From: Caryophanales bacterium
Lineage (GTDB): Bacteria > Bacillota > Bacilli > JARBTR01
Reading direction: 5' to 3'
DNA: 64,000 nt
NCBI GenBank assembly: GCA_029240105.1
Contig: JARBTR010000006.1
Coordinates: 186,001 to 250,000, forward strand
Numbering within the stretch: the stretch's first letter is position 1; each line of letters opens with the position of its first letter. Position numbers and translations under genes: made by a program. Shown here piece by piece: positions 26,908 to 36,139 of this stretch. The notes under the pieces were generated by a model, which was not told where the DNA came from, did no database searches, and saw nothing but the letters and a program-made list of their open reading frames with translations.

Positions 26908-27585
26908 ATGCTTTTTAAACTTTTATCAATTGAATTAGTTGTTGGGTTTTTTCTACTATTTTTTGTCATTAAATTTATAGGTAAAAAATTAATAAATCAA
27001 TTCACACCTTTTACGTTTGTTTCTGTAGTAGTACTGGGAGAGTTGCTTGGAAACGCTTTGTATGACCCTAAAATCGGAGTCAAATATATTGTATTTTCAA
27101 TAAGTTTATGGGCCTTTTTACTTTTTTGTGTTGAATATCTAAGTTTAAAGTGGCTTTGGCTACGAGGGTTTATTGAAGAGAAACCAGCAGTTTTAGTAAA
27201 AAATGGTGTCATTAATCGAGATAAGTTAAAGAAGGCTAGAATGAATTTAAACCAACTACAAAGTTTGCTAAGGCAGAATGAAACATTTTCAGTTCGTGAG
27301 GTTGCATATTGTTATTTAGAGTCAAATGGAACAATTAGTGTCATAAAAAAATCAAAATATCAAAAGACAACACAGGAAGATTTTAAACTACCATCAAAAA
27401 TGGTTTATATTCCTGTGACATTAATACGTGATGGCAAGGTGTTATGGGATGAAATTTTTGATTTAGGATTCGACGAGAAGTGGCTAAAATATCAATTATC
27501 TGCACACCAAGTCGATGACTACAAAGATGTTTTTTTGGCAGAGTGGCTTGAGGAGGAAGGATTGTTTGTACAGAAATACCAATAG
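26908..27585 (+). CDS. DUF421 (YetF/YrbG-like) membrane protein
   Basis: A 225-residue protein with three hydrophobic spans (about residues 5-25, 35-55, 60-85) and a cytosolic DUF421 domain: KPAVLVKNGVINRDKLKKARMNLNQL and the typical REVAYCYLESNGTISV (parts quoted). Members such as B. subtilis YetF and spore-germination-linked YrbG relatives have unknown biochemical function. It follows norB by 83 bases on the same strand, without a visible terminator in between, so cotranscription is possible. Confidence 0.85.
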   Translation: MLFKLLSIELVVGFFLLFFVIKFIGKKLINQFTPFTFVSVVVLGELLGNALYDPKIGVKYIVFSISLWAFLLFCVEYLSLKWLWLRGFIEEKPAVLVKNGVINRDKLKKARMNLNQLQSLLRQNETFSVREVAYCYLESNGTISVIKKSKYQKTTQEDFKLPSKMVYIPVTLIRDGKVLWDEIFDLGFDEKWLKYQLSAHQVDDYKDVFLAEWLEEEGLFVQKYQ

Positions 27586-27614
27586 TAGCATCACTACGCA
27601 TAAACTATTAATAA

Positions 27615-27652
27615 CAAAAAAGAAAAAGGATTTTCTTCCTTTTTCTTCTTTT
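27615..27652. terminator. Terminator after DUF421 gene
   Basis: AAGAAAAAGG-ATTTTCTT-CCTTTTTCTT with A/T runs on both sides, between the convergent DUF421 and selO genes; likely bidirectional. Confidence 0.75.
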
Positions 27653-27677
27653 ATTTACATGGTTCATATTGAAATGA

Positions 27678-29153
27678 TCAGGTACCACAAAAAGTCTTAT
27701 ACGAACAAGATGATGTCTCAGGCACTTTGGTGAAATCTTCTTTATCGGAAACATGCGAATAAGGGGTTGATAAAACTTCTAATAATCTCGCCATTACACT
27801 GTAATCCCCCTTCTCTACAGCCGCTTCAAGTGCCTCTTCTACCCTGTGATTTCGAGGAATGACTGCTGGATTAGAATTTCGCATTAATTGCAAAGATGAT
27901 TCTTTTGTTTCTGATTGTCTGGATAATCGTTCCTTCCACAATTTATACCATTCAGAAAATTCAGGGCTTTCAAATAGTTGCATCCCATCCAGATTTTCAT
28001 TTGAAAGAGCTCGAAAAGTATTGGTATAGTCGGCCTGATATTTATGCATGAGACTAAGCAGGTTATTGATTAGTCCTTCATCTTCTGATTCCTCATTAAA
28101 AATTCCTAACTTAGCCCTCATTCCATTCATATAACTTTGATGATAAATAATATGAAATTCTGAGATAACGTCTTGGGCTATTTTAACAGCTTGTTCCTTA
28201 TTATCGTCTAAAAGTGGTAGCAAGGTTTCAGCAAATCTAGCGAGATTCCATGCTGCGATTTTGGGTTGATTGTCATAGGCATAGCGACCAAAGTTGTCTA
28301 TTGAACTGAAAACCGTTGCAGGGTCGTATGTATCCATAAATGCACAAGGTCCATAATCAATAGTTTCTCCACAAATAGCCATATTGTCTGTATTCATTAC
28401 CCCATGTATAAATCCTACCAATTGCCATTTTGTAACGAGGAAAGCCTGTCTCTTCATAACTTCTTGAAGTAGATGGATATAGCAATTTTCGCTAGAATTT
28501 GCTTCTGGAAAATGCCTTTCTATCGTGTAGTCTGCCAATTTTCGTAGTTCTTCTAACTTTCCCCATTCAGATACAAATTGGAAAGTACCTACACGTATAT
28601 GACTAGACGCCACTCTTGTTAGAATTGCACCAGGTTCCATTTTATAACGGACTATTGATTCACCAGTCGAAACAACCGCTAGACTACGAGTAGTTGGTAT
28701 TCCAAGAGCATGCATAGCTTCACTAATTATGTATTCTCGGAGCATTGGCCCAAGTGCCGCTAACCCATCCCCTCTCCGAGAATATGGTGTTTTGCCCGAT
28801 CCTTTGTATTGAATGTCAAAACGATTCCCTTGGGGTGTTATCTGTTCACCTAATAACATGGCCCGTCCATCACCCAGCATCGTAAAATGACCAAATTGAT
28901 GTCCAGCATATGCTTGTGCAAGCGGGAATGCACCTTCGGGAACTTCGTTCCCAGATAACATCTCTACCCCTTTTTCGCTTTGCATTAATTTATCATTTAG
29001 TCCTAAGTAGTTCGCTAGAGGTACATTGAACATAATCATCTTAGGGGAGTGAACAGGAGTTGGGTTTAATTTAGAATAAAATAACTGAGGTAATCGTGCA
29101 TAACTATTATCAAACTTCCAACCGAAATCTTTTCGTTCCATTTTTTCTATCAT
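27678..29153 (-). CDS. selO: Protein adenylyltransferase SelO (YdiU/UPF0061 family)
   Basis: A 491-residue SelO pseudokinase. Family motifs are seen in order: [35 protein letters not shown] (parts quoted), [37 protein letters not shown] and the Asp of FMDTYDP. SelO binds ATP in a flipped orientation and transfers AMP to Ser, Thr or Tyr of target proteins, many of them redox related. The C terminus ends with FCGT, matching the family's cysteine near the end. The ATG at 29153 and the one at 29141 are both possible; neither has an ideal ribosome binding site. Confidence 0.93.
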   Translation of the reverse strand: MIEKMERKDFGWKFDNSYARLPQLFYSKLNPTPVHSPKMIMFNVPLANYLGLNDKLMQSEKGVEMLSGNEVPEGAFPLAQAYAGHQFGHFTMLGDGRAMLLGEQITPQGNRFDIQYKGSGKTPYSRRGDGLAALGPMLREYIISEAMHALGIPTTRSLAVVSTGESIVRYKMEPGAILTRVASSHIRVGTFQFVSEWGKLEELRKLADYTIERHFPEANSSENCYIHLLQEVMKRQAFLVTKWQLVGFIHGVMNTDNMAICGETIDYGPCAFMDTYDPATVFSSIDNFGRYAYDNQPKIAAWNLARFAETLLPLLDDNKEQAVKIAQDVISEFHIIYHQSYMNGMRAKLGIFNEESEDEGLINNLLSLMHKYQADYTNTFRALSNENLDGMQLFESPEFSEWYKLWKERLSRQSETKESSLQLMRNSNPAVIPRNHRVEEALEAAVEKGDYSVMARLLEVLSTPYSHVSDKEDFTKVPETSSCSYKTFCGT

Positions 29154-29311
29154 GCCTCTATTTCTATTTTTGTTTTTTATTTATAAAAGTTACCCTGTAT
29201 TAGTTTCTACTCACGTTCGTAGTTTATTCTTATAAATATTTTGTTCTTATTAGAGAAGTCATGACAATAAATTTATGTTTGTTCGCTCATAATAAAGTTG
29301 AGGTGAAAAAC

Positions 29312-29740
29312 ATGGATCATAATGCAGAATTTCTAAATTACATTTATCAAAACTCAGAGATGGGCGTTAAAACATTAACACAGCTTATAAAAGTAGTTGA
29401 TGACCCATCGTTTAAGAGACAATTAAGCTCACAACTAGAGGAGTACGAAGTTTTTAAAGATGAAGCTACCAATCAACTCCATAAGATTGATCAAGTTGAA
29501 AAAGGGATACCAAAAACAGCTGTTGTTTCAACTTACTTGAACATAGCTATGAAAACCTTAACTAATCATACACCGGAACATATATCTGAAATGTTAATAC
29601 AAGGTAGTACTATGGGGATTATCGATGTTTCAAAAAATTTAAAAAAATATCCTGAAGCTTCTGAAGAAATAAGAGCACTTGCCAATAAGCTACTGAAAAC
29701 TGAGCAAAGCAATATCGATCAATTAAAAACTTTTTTATAG
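29312..29740 (+). CDS. Small helical protein of unknown function
   Basis: About 142 residues, predicted almost entirely alpha-helical (for example NYIYQNSEMGVKTLTQLIKV and HISEMLIQGSTMGIIDVSKN). The pattern resembles ferritin-like four-helix-bundle proteins such as the DUF2383 group, but I do not recognise the exact family and see no clear di-iron ligand set. The start at 29312 has GAGGTG 6 bases before it; the frame opens at 29261. No operon partners: it is flanked by selO (divergent) and a terminator. Confidence 0.75.
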   Translation: MDHNAEFLNYIYQNSEMGVKTLTQLIKVVDDPSFKRQLSSQLEEYEVFKDEATNQLHKIDQVEKGIPKTAVVSTYLNIAMKTLTNHTPEHISEMLIQGSTMGIIDVSKNLKKYPEASEEIRALANKLLKTEQSNIDQLKTFL

Positions 29741-29783
29741 AAAACAATCGAGGACTATCCTGCTACAGTTCTCTTTAAACAAA

Positions 29784-29824
29784 AGATGAGGAATACCAGA
29801 TTTAACGGTACCCCTCATTTTTTA
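29784..29824. terminator. Terminator between convergent genes
   Basis: GATGAGG-AA-TACC, loop, GGTA-C-CCCTCAT followed by TTTTTTAAT; an A-rich stretch precedes it, so it may work in both directions. Confidence 0.7.
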
Positions 29825-29826
29825 AT

Positions 29827-30477
29827 TTAATTTTCATTTGCTAAACCTAAATTTTTGAATATTGGTTTTAAAAGTTTCATAAAAGTTCCGATTAATGGAC
29901 CAAAAAGTAACATTCCAACAATAGTTCCTTCTCTAAGCGTTAGTTCTTGTGAAAACACAAAAGTCAAAATAAGTGAGATCACAATACTCAATATATCGAC
30001 ACCCTGTCTTAGCATGGCAAAATTCTTATGAATCTTTTTAGATAACGCCATACAAAAACCTTCCACTGCAAATGTTACAACATTTAAAACCATCACAGCA
30101 CTAACTGCAAGCGCTACAACTACAATTGCTAAGACGAAAAGTATTAATCGGATTATGTAATTTTCTAAAGTAAAACCGGTAAGTACTTCATATAAAATAA
30201 AATTCACGACTATTCCTAACAAAATGCTTACAGGAATTTGTAGAAATTGTTTGAGTTTGAATTCACTTCTTAACAACAAAAGCTGTCCGAGTACGCAGGT
30301 ACAATTTAAAATCATCCCCATAGTTCCAATTTTAACATCCGTAAGTAACGCTATGGATTTTGTCATTGCGTCCCAAGCACCTACACCAATGGATGCTTTC
30401 AACGTAATTGCCACACCTATACCAGCACAAACGATAAGCAGTATAAGCACACAATATTTTTTGATTTCTTTAATCAT
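29827..30477 (-). CDS. YczE/YitT-like integral membrane protein
   Basis: A 216-residue protein with about five hydrophobic spans and sequence typical of the YczE (COG2364) family: GVAITLKASIGVGAWDAM and KIGTMGMILNCTCVLGQLLL (parts quoted). Members are uncharacterised; B. subtilis YczE is needed for bacillomycin production in some strains, by an unknown route. GAGG stands upstream of the ATG. Confidence 0.85.
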   Translation of the reverse strand: MIKEIKKYCVLILLIVCAGIGVAITLKASIGVGAWDAMTKSIALLTDVKIGTMGMILNCTCVLGQLLLLRSEFKLKQFLQIPVSILLGIVVNFILYEVLTGFTLENYIIRLILFVLAIVVVALAVSAVMVLNVVTFAVEGFCMALSKKIHKNFAMLRQGVDILSIVISLILTFVFSQELTLREGTIVGMLLFGPLIGTFMKLLKPIFKNLGLANEN

Positions 30478-30592
30478 ACATACCTCATTAAATAGGATAA
30501 ATTTTTTAATGCCAATTAAACAATAGTATCATTTTAAAATAAGAATGACAGTTTTTTTCAAACAAAGCCTAATGGATTAGAAAAATCTCAGC

Positions 30593-30634
30593 TAAAAAAG
30601 GTTTCTCGCTGAGTTAAACGACAAACCTTTTTTA
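30593..30634. terminator. Terminator after the sugar dehydrogenase gene
   Basis: AAAAAAGGTTT and AAACCTTTTTT form the closing stem. An alternative CTCAGC/GCTGAG pairing overlaps it. On the minus strand it lies directly downstream of the stop codon at 30638. Confidence 0.75.
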
Positions 30635-30637
30635 AAG

Positions 30638-31759
30638 TTATAATGCTTCCTTTTGTTTTTTGGCAACTAATCGAAGTATTTTATCATCTCCGGGATTTGG
30701 TTTTCCACGACCATTCATATTACTTGTTGTGATGTAAATTGAACCATCCTTTGACTGAATAACTTCTCGAATTCTCCCGTATTTATTCTTTAACAAAACT
30801 TCTTTTCTATCTAAGATTGTTCCATCTTCATTAAATGTAAATGCAAGTAGTTGTTGACCTAATAGGTTTGCAACTAAAAGCTTTCCCCTCCATGGGCCTT
30901 GTTTGATATAGGCTATTCCAGATGGTGCCCATGTTTCTTCTCCGCTATGAATCAAGGGTTTCAACATTTTATTACCTCCAGAAAATGTTTGATCACCTTG
31001 GATAATTGGCCATCCGTAATTAGCTCCCTTTTGGATGATGTTTATTTCATCATGACCTATTTCTCCATGTTCTGCTTCATACAACCTGTTATTAATATCC
31101 CAAGATAGACCCTGTGGATCCCTGTGTCCATAACTATAAATAGGCGACTTAGCGAATGGATTATCTAACGGAGTTGAGCCATCAAGGTTAATTCGTAATA
31201 TTTTTCCAGCAAGACTTGTTAAATCTTGAGCAAGCATGGCATTCCCAGCATCTCCAGTTGTAATGTAAAGCTTTTTATCTGGACCAATCTTAAGTCTTCC
31301 GCCATTATGATGATCCCTACCTGGAATTCTATCTAAGAGAACTTGATCAATGGTAATTTTTTCGTTCTCTTTAATTAAACGGACAACACGATTAAATAAT
31401 TGTTTATTATCTTGATAGGTATAATAAGTGTACAAATAATGATTTGATTCAAAATCAGGGTGAAGAACAAGTCCCTGTAACCCACCTTCACCAACCATAA
31501 CAAACGGAGACTCAAATTTGATTAACGTTTTTGGCTGTTTTTTTCCCTTTTCTATTACCTTTATAAATCCATTTCGTTCTGTAAAATAAAGATCCCCATT
31601 CCCCGATAACGCAACAGACCAGGGGATTATAAGATTTTCTGCTATAACTTCAACTTCAAACGGAAACTCATTAACGGTTGTTTCTTTTGTCTCCAATTGA
31701 GCAGTACTACAGCCTGTAATTACTAACATCGAAAGGAACAATGAAAAAATTTTCTTCAT
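30638..31759 (-). CDS. Lipoprotein glucose/sorbosone dehydrogenase-like (PQQ-type beta-propeller)
   Basis: A 373-residue exported protein with a lipoprotein signal peptide (lipobox VITGC, Cys at about 17) and a six-bladed GSDH propeller. Typical motifs: LIIPWSVALSGNGDLYFTER, RDHHNGGRLKIGPDKKLYITTGD (parts quoted) with the catalytic histidine, and APSGIAYIKQGPW. Related enzymes use PQQ to oxidise aldose sugars; soluble and membrane homologues also exist without known substrate. It would be anchored on the outer face of the membrane. No PQQ synthesis genes are in the window. Confidence 0.9.
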   Translation of the reverse strand: MKKIFSLFLSMLVITGCSTAQLETKETTVNEFPFEVEVIAENLIIPWSVALSGNGDLYFTERNGFIKVIEKGKKQPKTLIKFESPFVMVGEGGLQGLVLHPDFESNHYLYTYYTYQDNKQLFNRVVRLIKENEKITIDQVLLDRIPGRDHHNGGRLKIGPDKKLYITTGDAGNAMLAQDLTSLAGKILRINLDGSTPLDNPFAKSPIYSYGHRDPQGLSWDINNRLYEAEHGEIGHDEINIIQKGANYGWPIIQGDQTFSGGNKMLKPLIHSGEETWAPSGIAYIKQGPWRGKLLVANLLGQQLLAFTFNEDGTILDRKEVLLKNKYGRIREVIQSKDGSIYITTSNMNGRGKPNPGDDKILRLVAKKQKEAL

Positions 31760-31936
31760 ACCTTTTCCTCCAAAAGAATTTTGTTCACAACCATTGATTT
31801 CTTAAAACAATCAGATTTATACCTTTATATGTAAATTTATAAAGGAAAACAGAGTCTACAATTAAGGTCACAACCCCTTTTTAGCGTATATTCCCATTTC
31901 AATTAACCATAATAACGATAAAGAAAGGTGGCTTTT

Positions 31937-32065
31937 ATGAAAAATAAAAATGAGAAAGATTCAAAGAAAAACAAAAAAACAGCAACCGACAATCAATGGG
32001 CAAAATCCAATTTAATAGAGCCATCAGATACTCGTCCAAGACAAGATGGACCTGGTGGAAATTAA
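31937..32065 (+). CDS. Small basic 42-residue protein
   Basis: ATG at 31937 preceded by AAAGGTGG at 5 bases. The product is 42 residues: a lysine/asparagine-rich N-terminal half (KNKNEKDSKKNKK) followed by QWAKSNLIEPSDTRPRQDGP and GGN. The strong ribosome binding site and the composed C-terminal motif suggest a real gene. I recall similarly ending short proteins in Bacillales but cannot name a family or function. No signal or membrane segment. Confidence 0.6.
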   Translation: MKNKNEKDSKKNKKTATDNQWAKSNLIEPSDTRPRQDGPGGN

Positions 32066-32160
32066 TTTATTTTCTAGACGGAGTTTGAATTTAGACTTGT
32101 ATTAAGAAAGTACCTGTTAATTGAACTAGTAATGGAAAATTTATTAGAAAGAGTTTTTTA

Positions 32161-32424
32161 ATGAAAATCAATAAAGAAAAGAATTTTCAATTTTATAAAA
32201 TTTTATTTGTTATGTCAGCATTAGTTACCCTCTACCTTTACTACACTGATTATGGAAAAGACTTTCTATTTCACCCAAGAGTATTTTTATCGTTATTATT
32301 TTTTATATTGGTTTATTATTATGGGGTCTACCAAAAAAAGCCGTTTGCACTATTTTTAGTTAAATTGTTCGTATGGCTTCAAATAATACCTTTTATTTTC
32401 TTTTTAGTAGATGCCTTAACATAA
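32161..32424 (+). CDS. Small membrane protein of unknown function
   Basis: An 87-residue protein with three hydrophobic segments (about residues 13-28, 40-58 and 62-85). Short polar N terminus rich in lysine. The ribosome binding site is weak (AGAG about 8 bases before the ATG). Next to it lie a 42-codon gene upstream and repeat copy B downstream. I do not recognise the family. Confidence 0.55.
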   Translation: MKINKEKNFQFYKILFVMSALVTLYLYYTDYGKDFLFHPRVFLSLLFFILVYYYGVYQKKPFALFLVKLFVWLQIIPFIFFLVDALT

Positions 32425-32478
32425 ACCTTACACAAATGTCTTAGCTTTTCTTAAAGAATATAGTGAAAAATACAGAAC

Positions 32479-32664
32479 AAAAAGGCTGGAACAATACTCA
32501 AAATCATATGTTTGACTCCTGCGGGGAAAACATATATGTTTTCGGGTTGAGGCGATTCCACTGGAATCGCGCTGAGAATGCAATTCTCAGGCGCGGAGGC
32601 TCGAAACTTCGCCCGCGGAAAGCAAACAGAAAATGATTTTAGAGTGTTATGTCCCAGCCTTTTT
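32479..32664. repeat. Dispersed palindromic intergenic repeat, copy B
   Basis: 186 bp, related to copy A at 672-840. The ends pair as AAAAAGGCTGG..ACA with TGT..CCCAGCCTTTTT, giving a terminator-like base. Copy-specific arms include the palindromes AAAACATATATGTTTT and GCGATTCC-ACT-GGAATCGC, while the shared arm CTGAGAATGCAATTCTCAG and the strands CTCAAAATCAT..TGTTTGACTCCTG and GGAAAGCAAACAGAAAATG are kept. So the scaffold is conserved and arms vary, as expected for a structured RNA or a mobile palindromic element. Confidence 0.8.
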
Positions 32665-32743
32665 GTCTGCCCTTTAAATCCCTCTGCACAGAAATAGAAT
32701 TAGTGCATATATTTTGGAAAAAACAAAATTAGGGATGATAAAA

Positions 32744-33964
32744 ATGGAGCTAGTAACGTTAGCTATGAAATATGGGGATATAGATGGGGATGAACTTATT
32801 GACCGTGTTTTCATAGTGGGCAGTAGACCATTTGGATTATCCAGCCCACAGGTGCGTGACATTCAATTAATCGTTGAACAGAACAAGACCAAAAAGACAA
32901 CAAGAATTCCCCTCCCAGAAAACTTAGGTTACGAACCCTCTCTATTTCTCGGAGATTTTACTGGCGATGGTGTCGACGATATCATGATTGTAATTAGTTC
33001 CGGTGGTAGTGGGGGCACCGTTTTTGCTTACCTTTATACTTATAATAATGGTGGTTTTCATAAACTATTTGATTCAGAACAATTTAATCAATTTATGAAA
33101 TATGAAGTCCCCTACCTGAACGATTATCAAGTGAACGTAACAAATTATAATTTGAGAAAATCCTATACATTTAATATTTCAGATCGAGGGGAAAAATACT
33201 TGTCGGCAATTTATGATTCGAATAAAAAGCTTAAAAAAAGAGTGAACGGCGATGTTGCTCATTTAAGCGGAATCTATCCTGTTGACTTTGAAAGGGATGG
33301 CATCTTCGAACTAGTTATTTTCCAGAAAGTTAATGGATTGTATCAAGCAGATGGCTTTGGCTACGTGGAAACAGTTCTTCATTGGGATGGCAAACAATTT
33401 GTTGCCTCTAGACAGAATCTCGCTTTATTTGGCAGTGAGTTAACAGAAAAAAGAATAACACAACCTCCACTTCACTTCGTTTTCTCACATAGACTTTTTA
33501 CTGAAAAAAAACGGAACAAGCAACTTGAACTGGCAATTACTAGAGAATTTCAAGTAAAAAAGGGAATCGACAAGGTGCGCTATTATTACAATATGATTGA
33601 TTTAAATGGGGACGGTATTCCCGAAGTGTTCGTATTTCTAACTGGTAGCAAACTTTGTGGAAATGAAGGGTGTATGGCAGCCATTTTTAAAACCACCGCA
33701 AGAGGCTTTCAATTACTTAGTAAAATTTCACCTGTGTTCCAGCCCATAGTTGTCAGCACGGAGAAAACGAATGGATATCATGACATAATTACTTATGTTT
33801 CAAAAGGTGGAGTAGATCCATTTTACGCAAGATTAAAATTCCAGCATAACAGTTACCCATCCAACCCAACTCATCAACCTAGAGTCCCAGAAACTGCAAC
33901 AATTATCGGCATATTGCTTCTAGCAGATGGACTAGAACCTCAGGCAGGGATTTTATTGGAATAG
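32744..33964 (+). CDS. FG-GAP/VCBS-like repeat protein of unknown function
   Basis: About 406 residues. Calcium-loop-like motifs recur: DIDGDELIDR near the start, DFTGDGVDDIMI, DFERDGIFELVI and DLNGDGIPEVFV, spaced as in FG-GAP/VCBS beta-propeller blades. No signal peptide is visible with this start; the open frame begins with TTG at 32714, but the ATG at 32744 is preceded by AGGG. If exported, the signal would have to be non-classical. Function unknown; similar bacterial proteins bind surfaces or polysaccharide. Confidence 0.7.
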   Translation: MELVTLAMKYGDIDGDELIDRVFIVGSRPFGLSSPQVRDIQLIVEQNKTKKTTRIPLPENLGYEPSLFLGDFTGDGVDDIMIVISSGGSGGTVFAYLYTYNNGGFHKLFDSEQFNQFMKYEVPYLNDYQVNVTNYNLRKSYTFNISDRGEKYLSAIYDSNKKLKKRVNGDVAHLSGIYPVDFERDGIFELVIFQKVNGLYQADGFGYVETVLHWDGKQFVASRQNLALFGSELTEKRITQPPLHFVFSHRLFTEKKRNKQLELAITREFQVKKGIDKVRYYYNMIDLNGDGIPEVFVFLTGSKLCGNEGCMAAIFKTTARGFQLLSKISPVFQPIVVSTEKTNGYHDIITYVSKGGVDPFYARLKFQHNSYPSNPTHQPRVPETATIIGILLLADGLEPQAGILLE

Positions 33965-33995
33965 TCTTTAAAATAGAATCTTTTGATAAAAAAAG

Positions 33996-34075
33996 AAAGG
34001 CTGGCATAATGTAGAGTTCCCTAAGAGTTAGATGTTTGATCTATTTTTGGGTGCTATACAAAATCGTCAGCCTTT
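33996..34075. terminator. Possible terminator between convergent genes
   Basis: AAAGGCTG (33996) and CAGCCTTT (34068) bracket a long AT-rich loop. The stem matches the base of repeat copy B (AAAGGCTGG), so it may be a degenerate relative of that element. Weak on its own. Confidence 0.45.
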
Positions 34076-34108
34076 ACTTATTTCAATTTCGCTACAATAT
34101 TTGAAACA

Positions 34109-34978
34109 TCAAACCGCTATTTTTTCCAGATTGTTATCTTCCTTACTGAGTGGATATTTCAGTGAAAATACAGACTTAAACAACACCATCGAAATAATTA
34201 TTGCACCGCCAATATAAGCATAAATGCTCGGCTTTTCTCCTGTACCAAGAAACACCCATACTGGATTCATAATCGGTTCTATCATTGGAATTAAAACCAA
34301 GTCCAAGGATGTTGCATTTTTGGATGCGATTGGGTACAGAAGATATGGGATTCCAAATTGAAACACACCTAAAATGAGTAAAGGTGAAATTTCTGATACT
34401 GTAGGTGGAGATGCAAGTAAAAATGGACTACCTATCAAAAATGTAAAGATACACCCCAAAAGAATAGTCTCAATGTTTGATCCTTCCTTATGTAGTCTCA
34501 TGCAAATTGCCTGTGCCGCAAAGGAAACGCCACTTAACACGCCAAACATATTCCCTAACATGGACCCACCTGATAACCCATCAGAAAAGAAAACACCCAT
34601 CCCAATGATCATGCCAAATATACTTGCAAAGTCAAACCAGCGTAACTTTTCCCTTAAAATAAAATAAGCGAGAAAAGTGACATAAATCGGAGCTGCATAT
34701 TGAAGTAGCACTGCATTTGCTGATGTGGTAGTTTTATTCGCTAAAACAAAAAAAGTAACAGTCCCCACAAAACTGATTGAACCGATAATTTGTACCTTAC
34801 TAAAGGTAAACTTTGGTCGAAATTTTAAAAAAGACAAAATCACAAACGCACCAATGAAACATCTTGCAGATGCGAGTGCAATTGCGTTCATGTCAATCAT
34901 CTTGATAAATACTCCGGCAATACTCCAGAGTAATCCTGTAAGGATAAGTTGGTAAATAGATATAGCTCTTTTGTTCAT
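34109..34978 (-). CDS. EamA-family (DMT superfamily) transporter
   Basis: About 289 residues with ten hydrophobic spans arranged as two EamA repeats (about 8-135 and 150-275). Family motifs include LLWSIAGVFIKMID at the start, ASARCFIGAFVIL and LLQYAAPIYVTFLAYFIL in the first repeat, and PMIEPIMNPVWVFL in the second. Such proteins export amino acids or other small metabolites; the substrate is unknown. GTG at 34981 is an alternative start. Confidence 0.88.
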   Translation of the reverse strand: MNKRAISIYQLILTGLLWSIAGVFIKMIDMNAIALASARCFIGAFVILSFLKFRPKFTFSKVQIIGSISFVGTVTFFVLANKTTTSANAVLLQYAAPIYVTFLAYFILREKLRWFDFASIFGMIIGMGVFFSDGLSGGSMLGNMFGVLSGVSFAAQAICMRLHKEGSNIETILLGCIFTFLIGSPFLLASPPTVSEISPLLILGVFQFGIPYLLYPIASKNATSLDLVLIPMIEPIMNPVWVFLGTGEKPSIYAYIGGAIIISMVLFKSVFSLKYPLSKEDNNLEKIAV

Positions 34979-35056
34979 CACGGCAGTCTCACTTATCCTT
35001 ATCTGTATATTAGATTAATTTTTAATAGAATTGCAGTTATTCAACACCGAACAGAA

Positions 35057-36139
35057 TTATGACTTTTTTGTTTTCTTTGAAAATATCTCTTTCAGTGATT
35101 GATCATACGGTGCCTTAGCAATTCCGTATTCTGTAATTATTGCTGTTATTAAGTCATGATCGGTTACATCAAATGACGGATTAAATACTTTTACTCCCTC
35201 TAGTGCCATCGGTTTCTCATACCACTGTGTTGTAACTTCTAACGGATTTCTTTCTTCAATGTGTATGTCTTCTCCGGTCTCACAGTTTAAATCAATAGTT
35301 GACGTTGGTGCACAAACATAAAAAGGAATTCCATATCTCTTCGCTAGAATCGCTACGCCACTTGTTCCAATTTTGTTGGCTGTGTCTCCGTTGGCAGCAA
35401 CACGATCACAACCCACAAATACAGCTTGTATCCAACCCTTTTTCATAACAATGGATGCCATGTTATCGCATATAAGAGTAACATCAACACCTGCATGGTA
35501 GAGTTCATAAGCCGTTAATCTTGCACCTTGCAGGAGCGGTCTTGTTTCATCGGCAAACACTTTGAAGTTGTACCCTTGCTCATTTCCTATATAGATTGGA
35601 GAAAGTGCTGTCCCATATTTACCAGTTGCAAGTGTTCCCGCATTACAATGGGTTAAAATACCGATATTTGGCTCCAATAAAGAAAGTCCGAATTCGCCAA
35701 TTGTTTTACAAACCCAAATATCTTCCTCTTTAATGTCATTTGCCTCTTTCAAGAGTACGTTTTTGATTTCAGCGATACTTTTTTCTTTATGTAGTTCCAT
35801 ACATTCTTGCATTCTATTTAATGCCCATGACAGGTTAACTGCAGTTGGTCTAGCAGAATTTAAGTATTCTTTAGCTGCAACAAATTCCTCTGAAAACTTC
35901 TCAAAACTACCTGCCACAGAATCTTTTACAGCCAAATAAATTCCATATGCTGCGGCAATTCCTATCGCAGGAGCACCTCTTACTTGCAATAGGAAGATTG
36001 CTTCCCAAATACTCTTTTGCGTTTTTAGTCGTAAAAATTTCGTTTCATTTGGCAAAAGCGTCTGATCAAGAAGGACTAATTCTCCTGTCTCTTCATCATA
36101 CGCAACCGCTTCTAAGTCAAAAATTTTGCCGTTCATCAT
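35057..36139 (-). CDS. mtnA: S-methyl-5-thioribose-1-phosphate isomerase MtnA (or 5-deoxyribose-1-phosphate isomerase DrdI)
   Basis: A 360-residue aldose-ketose isomerase of the eIF2B-like family. The catalytic Cys is in [10 protein letters not shown] and the catalytic Asp in [31 protein letters not shown] binds the phosphate. It converts methylthioribose-1-phosphate (or 5-deoxyribose-1-phosphate) to the corresponding ribulose-1-phosphate. Its ATG directly follows the TAA of the fusion gene (no gap), with AGGAGG inside that gene's last codons, so the two are tightly coupled. No mtnB, mtnW, mtnX or mtnD genes are nearby, so the product is more likely consumed by the fused aldolase. Confidence 0.92.
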   Translation of the reverse strand: MMNGKIFDLEAVAYDEETGELVLLDQTLLPNETKFLRLKTQKSIWEAIFLLQVRGAPAIGIAAAYGIYLAVKDSVAGSFEKFSEEFVAAKEYLNSARPTAVNLSWALNRMQECMELHKEKSIAEIKNVLLKEANDIKEEDIWVCKTIGEFGLSLLEPNIGILTHCNAGTLATGKYGTALSPIYIGNEQGYNFKVFADETRPLLQGARLTAYELYHAGVDVTLICDNMASIVMKKGWIQAVFVGCDRVAANGDTANKIGTSGVAILAKRYGIPFYVCAPTSTIDLNCETGEDIHIEERNPLEVTTQWYEKPMALEGVKVFNPSFDVTDHDLITAIITEYGIAKAPYDQSLKEIFSKKTKKS

